A stretch of DNA of 64,000 nucleotides from Pseudopyrenochaeta lycopersici (Eukaryota; Ascomycota; Dothideomycetes; Pleosporales; Pseudopyrenochaetaceae), in NCBI GenBank assembly GCA_003313425.1, contig NHZP01000026.1, positions 248,001 to 312,000 on the forward strand. The letters are read 5' to 3'. The notes under the pieces were generated by a model. The model worked only from the letters and a program-made list of their open reading frames with translations, made no database searches and had not been told where the DNA came from. Position 1 is the stretch's first letter. Every line of letters begins with the position of its first letter. Made by a program: the position numbers and the translations under genes. Positions 32,230-43,441 of this stretch are shown here, piece after piece.

Positions 32230-33902
32230 ATGTTAAACACAAGTCTCATTGCCAGCCTAGCCTTTGCGGCCGCCTTTGGCGCTGTGCTCATATGGCTCAC
32301 TCTCTTCTACGTGCAGCGATACATCCACCAAGGTTGTATGGAGCTCGATCATTGGTTCCACTTAGTCGCTCCACGGCAACCTGACGGCCAGGCCTGTTGG
32401 TACGACAGTAATAGAACTTGGTACGGTCACGCGAAGTCGAGATCGAGGTCTTCGAGGAGAATGAAGAGTAGGGGGAAGAGTGAGTACTCAAAGTCCCGAG
32501 AACAATACCAGCAACAAAATATGAAGAGATTTCGAATCAAAGATGCTGAGACTGAGTGGCCGTGGCAGAGAGGAGGAAAGAAAGCGAGCCCGATACTACC
32601 AATTAGTGAACCTGTACAGAATCAGTGGCAAATGCAGCAGCTCTATCCGTCATCAGGGTGGCAGAGGCAAGCTCCTGGACCTAGTGCGATAGCCAACGCG
32701 CAGCCTGTTATATTTCCACAGATGTCTGTTGAAGGCGCTGCGCAGTTGCCAACATCCTTCGCGATGCCGGCGAACATTCTGCAACAGCCGCCACTGCCGC
32801 AGAACGTGACGAGGAGGGCAGACGCAATTCCTCATCGGCCTCGGTATCAGGAGCCATTTCTCGAGATGAGTGCGAAAAAAGCTAAGAACAGTCAGCCAAC
32901 CAAACCACCTGTGAAGCCTAAACATGTTGATAGACGCCAGCGCCAAGTCAACCAAGTTGACTATATCCATATTTGCGATGAGTATCCACCCATAATTCAG
33001 GAAGCGTTGGAAAAGTTAGCTACAGAAACTTCTTCATCCTCATCATGCTGCAGCGATGGCTCTGAGACTACGCAAGAGGTGCCTCGAGCAACAATTCCGC
33101 AGGCCACGCGTCGTTTCGCCGACACTGTGCCGTTCCCAGAGCGGGAACATCCGTATCTTTCGACTCGAGCTTGGGATGCTCCGATATCGTTTCCTCGGCA
33201 GTGGATGGGTCATTGTGTGGGAGGTCGAGAAGCGAATGCAGAAGCCAGGTACGCACCGTTTACGGGGAGCAGCCAGGCGTATTCACACCCAGACGTGAGG
33301 TGTCGGGCACCGAGTAATGCAACTCCTTGATTTCTGATCACTTCGAATAATTTTTGCTACGGTCTTGCTTTTCCGGCGTGTTGAGAAATACGCTGACTGA
33401 TACTGCCTCCACAGATATTGACGCTTCGAGATTACGAACGTTTGAGAGGCGGACGCAGCAGACATGTAGTCCACGGCGTGGTGAATTCAGAATGGATTCG
33501 TATCCAAAGCCGAGAAATGAGAAGCGTACGAAGAGAGTAGAAGTGACTCAGTTTGGATACGGACGCGGGTTGGCGCATAACGTCGCCCGGAACCTCGCGG
33601 ATACACGTCTAGACGATGATGACAAGGACACACATCAGTCAGGAGAGAAGCCAGTGAAGAGGCACTCGCCCAAAGCCCAGCAGATTCCACGGTTTACGCC
33701 GATGCCGATTCCAGTAATCGAGGAACCTTTTACATCTGGCACCGACACACAGCCCAGCATGAATGAGGAGCTATCACAATCGGGCGGCAGTTTTCATCCA
33801 AAAACACAATCTGCGCCAGTATCGCTGCTCGTGGCTGTGCAAACACCACTCATGTCATCGTGGTCTACTATATCGAGCCTCCACGGGGATAGGGCAGGTT
33901 AA
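32230..33902 (+). CDS. Unknown single-pass membrane protein with long disordered tail
   Basis: Two exons, 32230-33313 and 33415-33902, 523 aa. The join uses donor GTAATG and acceptor CTCCACAG with a GCTGAC branch site and keeps frame; without it the first exon ends at a stop after 367 residues. The N-terminus MLNTSLIASLAFAAAFGAVL starts a single membrane helix, followed by QRYIHQGCMELDHWFHLV. The remainder is basic, Pro/Gln/Ser-rich and disordered (RSRSRSSRRMKSRGKSEYS; EKLATETSSSSSCCSDGSE). I recognise no domain. A decayed copy of its last ~410 bp lies at 35543-35950, so this is the intact source copy. Confidence 0.6.
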
Positions 33903-33973
33903 GGGGCTAGACCGAGTGGCCAGGCCAGGAAAAGACGTAAGCTGCATGATGCATCCTGGTAAGTTTTGTAGTG
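33563..33973 (+). repeat. Source copy of a duplicated segment
   Basis: This segment, covering the 3' end of the 32230 gene and about 70 bp beyond its stop, is repeated in the same orientation at 35543-35950. Here the frame is intact. The two copies are about 2 kb apart and flank the histidine-phosphatase gene. Confidence 0.85.
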
Positions 33974-34514
33974 CTGAAGCAGAGTCTACTGAACAAGGAC
34001 GACTTCGCTGCTGGCCGCGAAACCCTTCGGTCGCGAACGGATTATAATGAGGAACTGTGCAACGCCTACGAGTTGCTCTTCGTCACCAGAGCTAACGAGG
34101 AAGCAGCCGCCTTCTGGGCTGGACGGCAAGGTTCCAGTATCGCAATTTGACTCTTGGGAAATAATTCTGAATGGCATATTTCATCTTGGCTAAGACTTCA
34201 TCACTGCAGTCGTCAATCGTGATGGGTCGTTGGTATCCTGGAATAGCATCCTCTACGCACCCACCGCAGCCTTTTTCATATACCTCCACGGTAATTCCTC
34301 CTCCGATCAACGGGGTCTAGCACGTTCTCCATCGGATTGAAAGCTCACTGCGTCTAAATATGACGAAGCGCAGCAGGGGACCGGTTCAAAATGGCCCAAT
34401 CATTTATGAGTGAATAATGTGCATCTCGTGTTAGTGTTCTTGAACAAATATCTATGATCTCATTCCTCCATCCATGAGAAAAAGAAAAGAAAAGAAAGCA
34501 AACAATTGAATATT
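33903..34514. other. Intergenic; one unexplained minus-strand frame
   Basis: 612 bp between a plus-strand and a minus-strand gene (convergent). A minus frame at 34092-34310 (MIGGGITVEVYEKGCGGCVE, then DAIPGYQRPITIDDCSDEVLAKM) has a protein-like composition, but I know no family and see no gene model. It could be a relic of a lost gene. Confidence 0.35.
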
Positions 34515-35479
34515 CTAAAACTCACGTTGCTCCTCAGATGGAAGCGCTAGGCCAACGTGGAAGGCCGGCTTGTTGATGTCATTGTTTTTGTAGCTATCGG
34601 GCGGGGAAATTTAACGTCAGCGCTATAGCTTACCAGAATTCTGTTTTATCGAAAAGGGCGTACCTCAGAACAGCCATTGCTCCTGGGGCTAATATCATCT
34701 GAAGAGGATTATCAATCGATAAACCAAGCCATCGCTTCACAAAACAACGAAGGATAAGGCCGTGTGCAACCTGCAGTTCTTGTCCCTCAGCGGTTGTGGG
34801 TTACGCTGGTGGAGCAAATGGAGATATGGAGGGGAGAAGAGACGTACTAGAAGGACATCAACAGGTTTCTTTTCACACATATAAGGCTTCTGAATCTCTT
34901 TAATTTGCGAGATAAGCCTGTCCAACCGCTCGGTAACTTGCTGCCTTGATCTTTAAGGTATTAGCAACAGCTCATCAGCAATAACTAGGTCAGGGCAAAA
35001 CATACTCTCCACCCTCACACCCATCTGACCAGATATCCCACTCCCTCTCCAGGTCCAGGCCCCTCTCCTTCCTCAGAAATCTGATCTCCTGGTCTTTAAG
35101 TCCTTCATAATCGCCATAACCCCACTCTGTAATATCCTCAGTATAAGTAACCTTCCCTGCGACGACACCGGAGAGTAACAGCTCAAAGGTCCTGAGAGCC
35201 CTCACCCTTGGGCTGACAAAGACGTGCACAAGGCGGCGTGGATCGAGGAGTTTGCCGGCGCCCACAAGCCTCGTCGCCGCCGAGGAGACCTGCGCAACGC
35301 CCGTCTGGGTCAGTTCAATCTCTGTAAAGCTAGTGAAGCGGCCCGACTTGGCCCATTCCGTCTCTCCTGTTTATAGAACGCGTATCGTTAGGAAGCGGTT
35401 TATACCAGTCCGGTAAAACGAAGAACTTACCGTGGCGAAAAATGATTACACGGGGTGTCAGGGCGTCTTGGTCTGACAT
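34515..35479 (-). CDS. Histidine phosphatase, sedoheptulose-1,7-bisphosphatase (Shb17) like
   Basis: Five exons: 35479-35431, 35366-35006, 34944-34848, 34770-34664 and 34593-34515, 230 aa. The start MSDQDALTPRVIIFRHGETE has the catalytic RHG histidine formed across intron 1. It continues with FVSPRVRALRTFELLL (phosphate-binding Arg), ITEWGYGDYEGLKDQEI (acid block), RGLDLEREWDIWSDGCEGGE and the second catalytic histidine in VAHGLILRCF. The WxYGDYEG...RGLDxxRxWxIWxDGCExGE pattern matches yeast Shb17 and its fungal relatives, cytosolic enzymes feeding riboneogenesis, rather than glycolytic phosphoglycerate mutase. The protein is a little shorter than Shb17 (about 270 aa); a further intron at the terminal GTGAGT is possible. 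Confidence 0.8.
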
Positions 35480-35542
35480 GATGGTGTGTCAAGATTGATA
35501 CCTTTAGGGAACGAAAGCGCTCTGCCTTGTTGTGAGACAACC

Positions 35543-35950
35543 GACGCGGTGGCGCACAACGTCGCCCGGAACCTCGCGGATACACGTCTAGACGACGATA
35601 ATAAGGACGCACATAAGTTAGGAGAGAAGCTAGTAAAGAGGCACTCGCCTAAAGCCTAGCAGATTCTATAGTTCCCGCTGATGCTGATTCTAGTAATTGA
35701 GGAACCTTTTATATCTGGCACTAACACACTGCCTAGTATGAATAAGGAGCTATTATAATTGGGCGGTGGTCTTCATCCAGAAACACAATCAGCGCTAGTA
35801 TCGCTGCTCGTGGCTGTGCAAACACCACTTATGTTATCGTGGTCTACTATATTGAGCCTGGGGGATAGGGCAGGTTAAGGGGCTAGGTCGAGTGGCCAGG
35901 CCAGGAGAGAGACGTAAGCTGCATGATGCATCCTGGTAAGTTTTGCAGTG
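35543..35950 (+). pseudogene. RIP-like decayed copy of the 3' end of the 32230-33902 gene
   Basis: Aligns end to end with 33563-33973. By eye, about 27 differences are C->T or G->A in this copy (CCCAG->CCTAG, TTCCACGG->TTCTATAG, TCACAATCG->TTATAATTG), with few changes the other way, plus two small indels. Several create in-frame stops (GCC TAG CAG). The direction and strand symmetry fit repeat-induced point mutation. It begins about 60 bp upstream of the histidine-phosphatase start codon, so it may now be part of that promoter. Confidence 0.85.
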
Positions 35951-37011
35951 GTGAGCTTCAGCATGCCGATGCTTTAGAAGTTAGTTGGATGTAGATTAGA
36001 GCTAGAATAGGCGTAACAGTGCTGCATACTGCGACAATAACTGTTGACCGTGGTTGTTCGTGCGGTCCTGCATTTAGATGTCAAGGCGATATGTGTGAAG
36101 GAATGTATAAGCCACAGAAGCTGCGCGCTTATTTTGCCAGGCACGATCCAAGTCTATTGTTAGCCAGTATGATACATGTAGTAAACGTTAGCCAACGTTT
36201 GAGGTGTGTGGAGCTTTTATTGAAGATCACAGGGACGAAGGCTGCGTAGTGGTGCATTGACAGGCTGACACTTTGATGCCACAGCAGGCTCCACAACGCG
36301 AGCGCACCTCGTACCCGTTCATTGCGTGTAATTGGAGTGGGAATCTCCGCGGCTCTGGATAAAAGAGCATTGACAGTTTGATCGCGGGCTCTTCAAAAGG
36401 CCGAGGCACGGCCACGGCGGAAAGAACTATCCGTGTACAAGCTGACTGGAGGGCTGTATTATGGGAGACGGCATGCCGACCTGAACAGCAGAAGTGATCA
36501 ACGAGCCTGTAAAGGGCAAACGGATGGCAATGTCGAGCATGGCGCTGCTGATAATCAGCTGGGCGCAAGGACGTCGCAACTCGCTCCGATCTAGGGGGCT
36601 GTTTCGTGGGGAAGAAGGAGATTTAATACTTAGTCACAGAGCGAGGCTAACCCCAAGATAGCCGTATATGACAGGCTATGCTACTTTGGCCCCGTATCGT
36701 GGCTGTGTTCGGAAAAGTCAGTCCACAAATACGCAACGTGCAAGGCCCGTTTTTCCAAGACCCTTGACCAGGCTGAACCAAAGCAAGCTTGGTAGGTTGC
36801 GCGTTGTCCTGGATTGGAGCAGGAGTGAAAGAATCTCGTGCCGCGCAACCACTACCCACATCCCGTGCCCGCCGACAGTATACATACAGGTGATCGCTCG
36901 CATCTCACAAGGTCACGTACTACACCAGCCTTCCGTCCCCAGTGCTACACTACCGCCTTTGAGCCTGCTCCATGTCGGACCTGCGTCACCAGGGCCCCTG
37001 CGATCCTCCCC
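35951..37011. other. Intergenic, no supported gene
   Basis: 1.06 kb between the decayed duplicate and the GT69 start. Short frames only. The last ~200 bp should be the GT69 promoter and leader. Confidence 0.5.
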
Positions 37012-38671
37012 ATGTCTAAGTTAACCAGACGCTCACCCCACGAGTATGAGCTGCTTCCACGCGCCTCGTTTGACACCGAGGAATCCTTCGACCTGCGCCG
37101 CACGTCATCCAAGCCATCATGGCTCAACCGCTTGAGCAGCCGCCTACCGGGCGTCGATAAGTTGTCGGATCGGGCCATCTATACACACTACGTTACACCG
37201 CGACGGCGCAAGCGATCAGTGCTACGTCTGATATACTGGACTGTCTTTTCGGTGCCATACATATTGGTTTTCCTTGTGCTGTTCGCCGGTATCTTCTTTC
37301 CGAGTTACACAGTACGCCCTGCCCACTACACCGAGTTGCGCCAGCGGGCCCTGAAGCATACCGGCCCGGGTCGAGCAAACCCTTACCACGAGAAGGTCTT
37401 CATAGCAGCAGCGCTATCCGAGGAGAAGGGCCATTTGACGTCTGGAGGATGGGGTCGATCGGTGCTTCAGTTGGTGGATCTGCTGGGCCCGGAGAATGTT
37501 CATTTGAGTGTCTACGAGGACAATGCCGACGCAGAGACGAAGCAATCTCTGATAGCATTCCGGCGCAATGCTACCTGTACGGCCCACCTGTCATTCTAAG
37601 GATTCCAGTGCTGACTGAATAGGCAACGCGACCATCGTGTACGACGACCTCGACCTCACCACCCTGCCCCGCATTACCCTACCGACAGGAGAAACACGTC
37701 TCAAAAGGATCACTTTCCTTGCCGAGGTGCGCAATAGGGCGCTTGCTCCAATTGATTCCAACGGAGTCCAGTTCGACAAGATACTGTACCTCAATGACGT
37801 CAACTTTGACCCTATTGAGGCCGCCCAGCTTCTATTCGCGACCAACATCGACTCGACCGGTCGGGCCAATTATGGAGCAGCTTGTGCTGTGGACTTTATC
37901 ATGCCTTTTAAATTCTACGATCGCTTCGCCACGCGGGACCTCGACGGACACATAACTGGTCTACCCTTCTTCCCATGGTTTACTAGCGCGGGTACTGGCA
38001 CGAGTAGGAACGACGTTATTGCTGGAAAAGATGCTGTCCGAGTCCGTAGCTGCTGGGGAGGCATGGTCGCCTTCCAGGCGAAATGGTTCCAGGATCAAAC
38101 AAGTGTGGGTCGTGAGCCAGAACCGGGTCCCTCCGACTCCCGGCATCAATCACCAAATCCTCGTGTTGGCCCAATTCGATTCCGATACGATACAGACACC
38201 TTCTGGGAATCCTCTGAATGTTGTCTTGTCAATGCAGACTTACAATACCGACGAACTGGACAGGGCATGCCGGCAGAGTCTGGCATTTATCTGAACCCTT
38301 TCATCCGCGTTGCGTACGATGAGACCACCTTGGCCTGGCTCTCTATCATTCGCCGTCCTGAAAAACTCTATTCCCTCATTCACGACATCCTAAACTACTT
38401 TGTCGGCTTTCCAGATATACAAGAGCGACTCGGCGAAGAACCTGGCGCAGTTGTTACAGACACTGTCTGGCAATACGACGATCCAGCAAAGGGCTTCGCA
38501 TGGAATGCAACTCAAGCTGACCTGAAAGGTCACTATGCGCAAGTCTCAAGGATAGCTGAGCCAGGAAGCTTCTGCGGATCACGAAACCTTCTCGTAATCA
38601 ACGAGAAGCCTGAGCATGGCCCTGGCAAATGGAGCAAAATTTGGCCTCCAAGGCCTCCAATACATCGATGA
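37012..38671 (+). CDS. CAP59/CMT1-type alpha-1,3-mannosyltransferase (GT69)
   Basis: Two exons, 37012-37576 and 37623-38671, 537 aa; the 46-bp intron joins RRNAT to C-NATIVYDD. It is a type II membrane protein: a basic cytosolic start (MSKLTRRSPHEYELLPRASF), a helix LIYWTVFSVPYILVFLVLFA near residue 80, then a lumenal domain. The blocks KVFIAAALSEEKG, NVHLSVYEDNAD, LAEVRNRAL, KILYLNDVNFDP, AACAVDFIMPFKFYDRFATRDLDG and RSCWGGMVAFQA are those of the Cryptococcus capsule proteins CAP59/CMT1. The LNDV acidic pair probably binds the metal-nucleotide sugar. Expected site: Golgi, mannosylating glycans. It ends with KWSKIWPPRPPIHR. Acceptor identity is unknown in ascomycetes. Confidence 0.9.
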
Positions 38672-39328
38672 TCATGTTATCACGTCCATCCTTTACGGCT
38701 TCTCTTTCTCTTTCTTTTACTGTCTGTGTTTCTACCCTTTAGGCATAGCGTTGGCGTTCCGGAAGGGCATCAGGGTTTACACTTTTTTCATGGCTCTCTA
38801 CATCTTCACGGCCCCTGCTAGAATGATGGGTGAGCGGACATATTTCAAGCTGCAAGATGCGGTAGAAGCGCACTGGTGTTCATGACATGGCCCGCAGTAC
38901 AAATTTAATTCGTCTCGTTTGAAGAAAGTACAAGTAGAGTTTCTATCATCAGCGCATAGAGAGTCAATAATATTATGCTCATTCCAGATGTTTCATGCGA
39001 TTCGTATTTTCTGGCTGTTGTGGAAAGAATGTCATCGATATGTATCCGATCAAAACCAGACAGAGACTGACCAATGGTGACGTGCATAATCCAGCCTTGT
39101 TGCCAAGGCGCTAGTTCCGACCTGCGAGCTAGCCATCAAGGTGTGCCATGCCTCAAACTGACAACGCGTCTTCTGACCGGACACTCTGTTGAAGCTATTC
39201 GACATTCAAATACTGCCTATCACCCGCTTTGTATTCATATATTACAATTTCACACTTACTGGCTTTGTTGCTGTGCAATCTGGAGGAGCTTGGCTGCAGG
39301 ACGTCACTGAAAGAAGAAGCGGGTAAAT
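38672..39328. other. Intergenic between GT69 and ZIP genes
   Basis: 657 bp. A plus frame at 38616-38885 looks hydrophobic but begins inside the GT69 exon and has no family signature. The rest should be the ZIP promoter. Confidence 0.5.
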
Positions 39329-41044
39329 ATGGTCCTCGACAATGATATGAGAGGATGGATAATGGCGGTGGTGAGCGGCATAGGTATGTACGACGGCTAA
39401 GTGCATGGATTGATGTTCAGAGATCTTGGCTAACGGGTGTATAGCATGCACATTCGGAGGTATGGATGTTTTTTAGCACCTTTCGAAACTTTTGTTCTCG
39501 AGGATTTCCGAAGCTAATCGAGTACAGCATCAATAATATGCGTCGATCTCGTTGTCCGTCAGTTCCCTGGCAAGAAGAACTTCAAAATAGAAGACAGCAA
39601 TGCGTTCTTATCAACTGGCTTGAGTCTTTCCTTTGGTGTCATGGTGCGTACCTCGCCACGGCCGTTATCTTGTGGTTTCATGTCAGCTGACTTGTGTTAT
39701 CAGATCTTCTCCTCATTGTACAGCATGCTACCCTCTGCCAAAAATTACTTAACAAAGGGCGGCTTGACGCCAAAAGCAGCAACTTTGACATTGATTGGGT
39801 GTTTCATGGTCGGTGCACTTGCGATATCCGTTTTGTCCAGCTTTCTGCATAAGTATATTCCGCACACGGTTGTGGATTGCGACCATGAACACGGTGATGA
39901 AGAGGAGGGAAAGATCGACGATGAAGAAGCAAGTCATTCACATCACCCAATGCAAGAGTCAATAAGAGGCCTACCACAAGTTGACGGAGCGCATGAAGTC
40001 GATACACATCGCTCATATGGAACGAACGAAAATTCTGGACTACCCGCCCAGAGGCCCTCGCTGCATACTTCGATCTCATCAAAAGTTACACAGCTTGTTA
40101 CAGGCGCGAAGAAACTATGTGATGAAACTGGCCAATGCTATGGATACTCTGATACATGCGGGACGGAGTGCTTCAAGAACGTGCTCCAAACGCGACCACC
40201 GCGGTTACATTCGACAAAATCGACAGGTAACTTGGCCTCTGCAAGGCCATCAGGGATGAACAGGATTCAGACAACCCAAGGTGCTTACGAACGTCGGACA
40301 GCTCTTGAGGACGTCGATGAGACAACGCCATTAATGCCTACGCGTTCTGGACCAACAACTTTGGAAAGCTCAGTCGCTAGCTTGCCTTCGGCCAATGGAC
40401 ACACACCTGATACCGAACACGAACATACGCCTCTCCACAAACACAGTCGAACTTCATCAACCTCATCCGCAACGTCACACGGCTCTCACAATCACTATCA
40501 ACACAGCCATGACCACTCCCACGGAGCACAACAACATCACCACCACGTCCCAACCAATGTATTCCTCTCCATTGGCTTGCAAACCAGCACTGCAATTGCG
40601 CTCCACAAAATCCCAGAAGGCTTCATCACCTACGCGACAAACCACGCAAACCCCACCCTGGGCTTCTCCATCTTCCTCGCCCTCTTCATCCACAACATCA
40701 CCGAGGGCTTCGCCATGGCCCTGCCCCTCTACCTCGCTATCAACAGCAGATGGAAAGCAATGTTCTGGTCCGCGCTGCTAGGCGGCGTAAGCCAGCCTTT
40801 GGGTGCCGGTGTAGCGGCATTGTGGTTCAAGCTAGCTGGGAGGGGCAAAGGCCAAGAGGCAGAGGATGGGCCGTCGGATGTGGTGTATGGGTGTATGTTT
40901 GCAGCCACGGCGGGTATCATGGCAATGGTTAGTTTGCAGTTACTGGGCGAGAGTCTCGACTTGACGCATTCGCGACGATTGTGCTTTTTCAGTGCATTTG
41001 CGGGAATGGGCATCTTGGGGTTGAGTAGTGCACTTACGGCCTAA
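39329..41044 (+). CDS. ZRT3: ZIP-family zinc transporter (Zrt3-like)
   Basis: Four exons: 39329-39383, 39445-39459 (15 nt), 39528-39643 and 39704-41044, 508 aa. The joined N-terminus reads GWIMAVVSGIACTFGASIIC, then LSTGLSLSFGVMIFSSLYSM, the first ZIP helices. A long cytosolic loop is His-rich (SHSHHPMQ; HNHYQHSHDHSHGAQQHHHH), as expected for a zinc-sensing or binding loop. The metal-site helices follow: ALHKIPEGFITYA and FIHNITEGFAMALPLYLA (HNxxEG signature). The end has three more helices. The helix and loop pattern is closest to yeast Zrt3, which exports zinc from the vacuole, but vacuolar placement is inference. Confidence 0.88.
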
Positions 41045-41285
41045 GTTCATGGGGTTGCGGAAAGCTGTGGAATGGAACACAGACTACGGTGGTGGTGGTG
41101 TTGCTGTTAGTTTTAGTGTACATAAGAGATGACGAGCAATTGTCACACAGTGCATAATTTATCATTATTCATGAATGTTGTCGTTTGGATTACTCCTACA
41201 GTAATTCACATGCAGTGCAAGTTTCCACTGGTCTGCACGAATGAATGCTCTATCAAAGGCACTTGCCATTAACCTCTCCTGCGTA

Positions 41286-43441
41286 TTACAACTCATTGGA
41301 GTTCCTTGGGTACTCTTCCTCATGATGCTCAATGTTTTGGACTTCAGCTCTCGCTTCTTCCCAGGCGGCTTTGTTGCGTTTCGCCCAATCGACGTGGCAT
41401 TGCGCAAACTCCATCTGCAGAGGACGTTAACTTATGTCCCACTTGAAAGGAGGGATGATGGTATGTGGGGCGTGACTTACCATATACCGCCGCAGATCGT
41501 TCTCTTTCTCCCCTTGAAACCTTCGCAGATCTTTCATCACCCCTGAACTCGCGTCTTTGGTGTCCTTCTCCGCAACTCCCAGGGCTTGTTCGAGGTGCAC
41601 CAAACTGTCTCTTGTCTTGCCAATCTGGTCCCTTCTTGTTTTCTCAGGGTCTACATCCGCCATACCCCTGAACGCGTGTGTGATTGAACCAAACAGCTTG
41701 TTTGTAACAAAGTTCCCACTCGGAGACTTTTTGTGCGCACCACTTGACGGCGAATTCGCGTTGTCAGGTGCCCCCTGCGCGCTCGACGGCGCCTCGTCTC
41801 CATGTGTGGGCGGAAAGTCTGAGTCAATTGACGCTCTGTCGTCCTCGTGACGTCGCTGCTCTGACTCGGCGCTACTTCGTTGTGAGCTGTTAGATGTTGC
41901 ACGACTTCGTGTAGGAGGTGCGTGGCTGGCGCCGCTAAGGTGTTGGTCGAGGCGCTTGGCTTCTGCTTCACTGCGTTCGAGCGATTCAAGAAGATTGCGC
42001 TTCTTCTCAAGTTCGTCTTTTGTCATGTCTTCTTGTATCCGCTTCATAACACGGTATTTCAAGACAGATCGTACAACACCGGCGAATTGTGCACTCTCGC
42101 GCATTGGCTCTGAAAAGCTTGCGCTGAGGGATGAGGAGAGTTCGGTGGTGGCAATGTAGGTTGAGTCCACCGCTTGCCCAGTCTTTTCTATAGCCGCGGC
42201 GAGTGATTGTGACTGTTCTGACAGCGAGAATGCGTTGAAGCGCGCGCCAAGATCCGCCATGTCCTCTCCCCAGTTCCCCAGATGTAACAGGAGCCGTCGA
42301 TTGACTTTCTCCATAGGACCCTGAAGGAGCGTTTCCAACTCTTTGGATGAATTTTCGAAGCTAACAAAGTATGGATCCAGCTCTTCTTCCGACAGCTGCC
42401 GCGTTTCTGGAGGAAATCGACCAAAAACCTGCGGTCCTGGAGTTGTATGCGCAGCTGCGGAGGGCAAGGTAGCATTATTTGCCGGCGATACGGGCGTGCC
42501 TGAACTCGATGTCGGGCCACCGGACTTCAATTTCGCAGATGACGGCGGGACGGGGAGGTAGCTATGCGCTTGGGTGGGATTTGCGGTGTCGAGCGGAGGT
42601 GCTTTCAAGATTTGTTTAGGGATGTTTGTGACTGGAGGGCTGTTGAGTACGTCGCTCTACAGTAGTTTCATTAGCTCTGCTGCTATGCAGCGCAAGTAAT
42701 GGGAAGAAGCGCACCCAACTGGTGTATGGGTCGAGAAATCTCCACCATACTCCATCTCCAAGAATTTCCTTCATTTTTCGACAGCGGTTGAGAAATACGG
42801 CCAACATGCGCTTCCTCAATTCTATGATACCAGCATCTTCTTTTGCCTTTGTAGGTTTGGCGGCGTAGTCAGCCATGGTGTGCTTCTCGGGTATCGGGGG
42901 CACGACCAGGGTGGGATGAAGGTTGACCAGAGTCGCGCGCAATGAAGCGAATTCCGAGTATCTTCGCTTTACTTCGAGTCCCTATGCTCGTATTAGCCTC
43001 ACTCCCACTGTTTGAGCAAAGTGCACGCACACCGCAATTGATGGTGTATTGGATGTAGTTCACACCATCCTTCCCCGCGCTTGTAATTAGAATGAGTTGG
43101 TCTGGATGCTCGTACAACCATTCCTCCACTCGGGCGTCATATCCACCTTTCTTCTGCTTGATAGCTTCCCCTCTTTCTTGCTCTTCGTTGTAGTCGACAT
43201 CGCTCATGTCCCGTTGGGCGACGTATTCCGGAGAATCTTGTGCGGGGGAAGAGGTTTCGGAAGGCGGCGTCACGGGACGATACGGAACTTAATGATAGTG
43301 AGCTATGGATGCCATTTTGTGATATAGAGAGTATATGGAGACCTTACGGGCAGTGGGTGAGGCTAGACCTGGGGTATCTGAGGCAGTGGAATCATGGCGG
43401 GCAAAGGACCCATACGGATTGTTGTCCTCATCGTCCCACAT
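41286..43441 (-). CDS. SNX41: Sorting nexin Snx41/Atg20 (PX-BAR)
   Basis: Five exons: 43441-43348, 43287-43031, 42981-42715, 42656-41481 and 41414-41286, 640 aa. It starts MWDDEDNNPYGSFARHDSTA, a conserved N-terminus of this family. The PX domain runs from DQLILITSAGKDGVNYIQYT through LEVKRRYSEFASLRATLV to VVPPIPEKHTMADYAAKPTK. The BAR region includes FNAFSLSEQSQSLAAAIEKT, SFSEPMRESAQFAGVVRSVL and KRIQEDMTKDELEKKRNLLE, then a disordered insert and a final helix. Filamentous fungi carry one Snx41/Atg20 protein, which partners with Snx4/Atg24 in endosomal recycling and selective autophagy. The last 43 residues (FAQCHVDWAKRNKAAWEEAR...) depend on intron 41415-41480. Confidence 0.92.

Noticed and set aside
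38616..38885. Hydrophobic 89-codon ORF after the GT69 gene
   Set aside because: It starts inside the GT69 coding exon in another frame; the hydrophobic residues come from TTC/CTT-rich 3' flank.
40377..40693. Minus ORFs opposite the ZIP histidine-rich loop
   Set aside because: Antisense shadows of CAC/CAT-rich codons (reading Val/Met), not genes.
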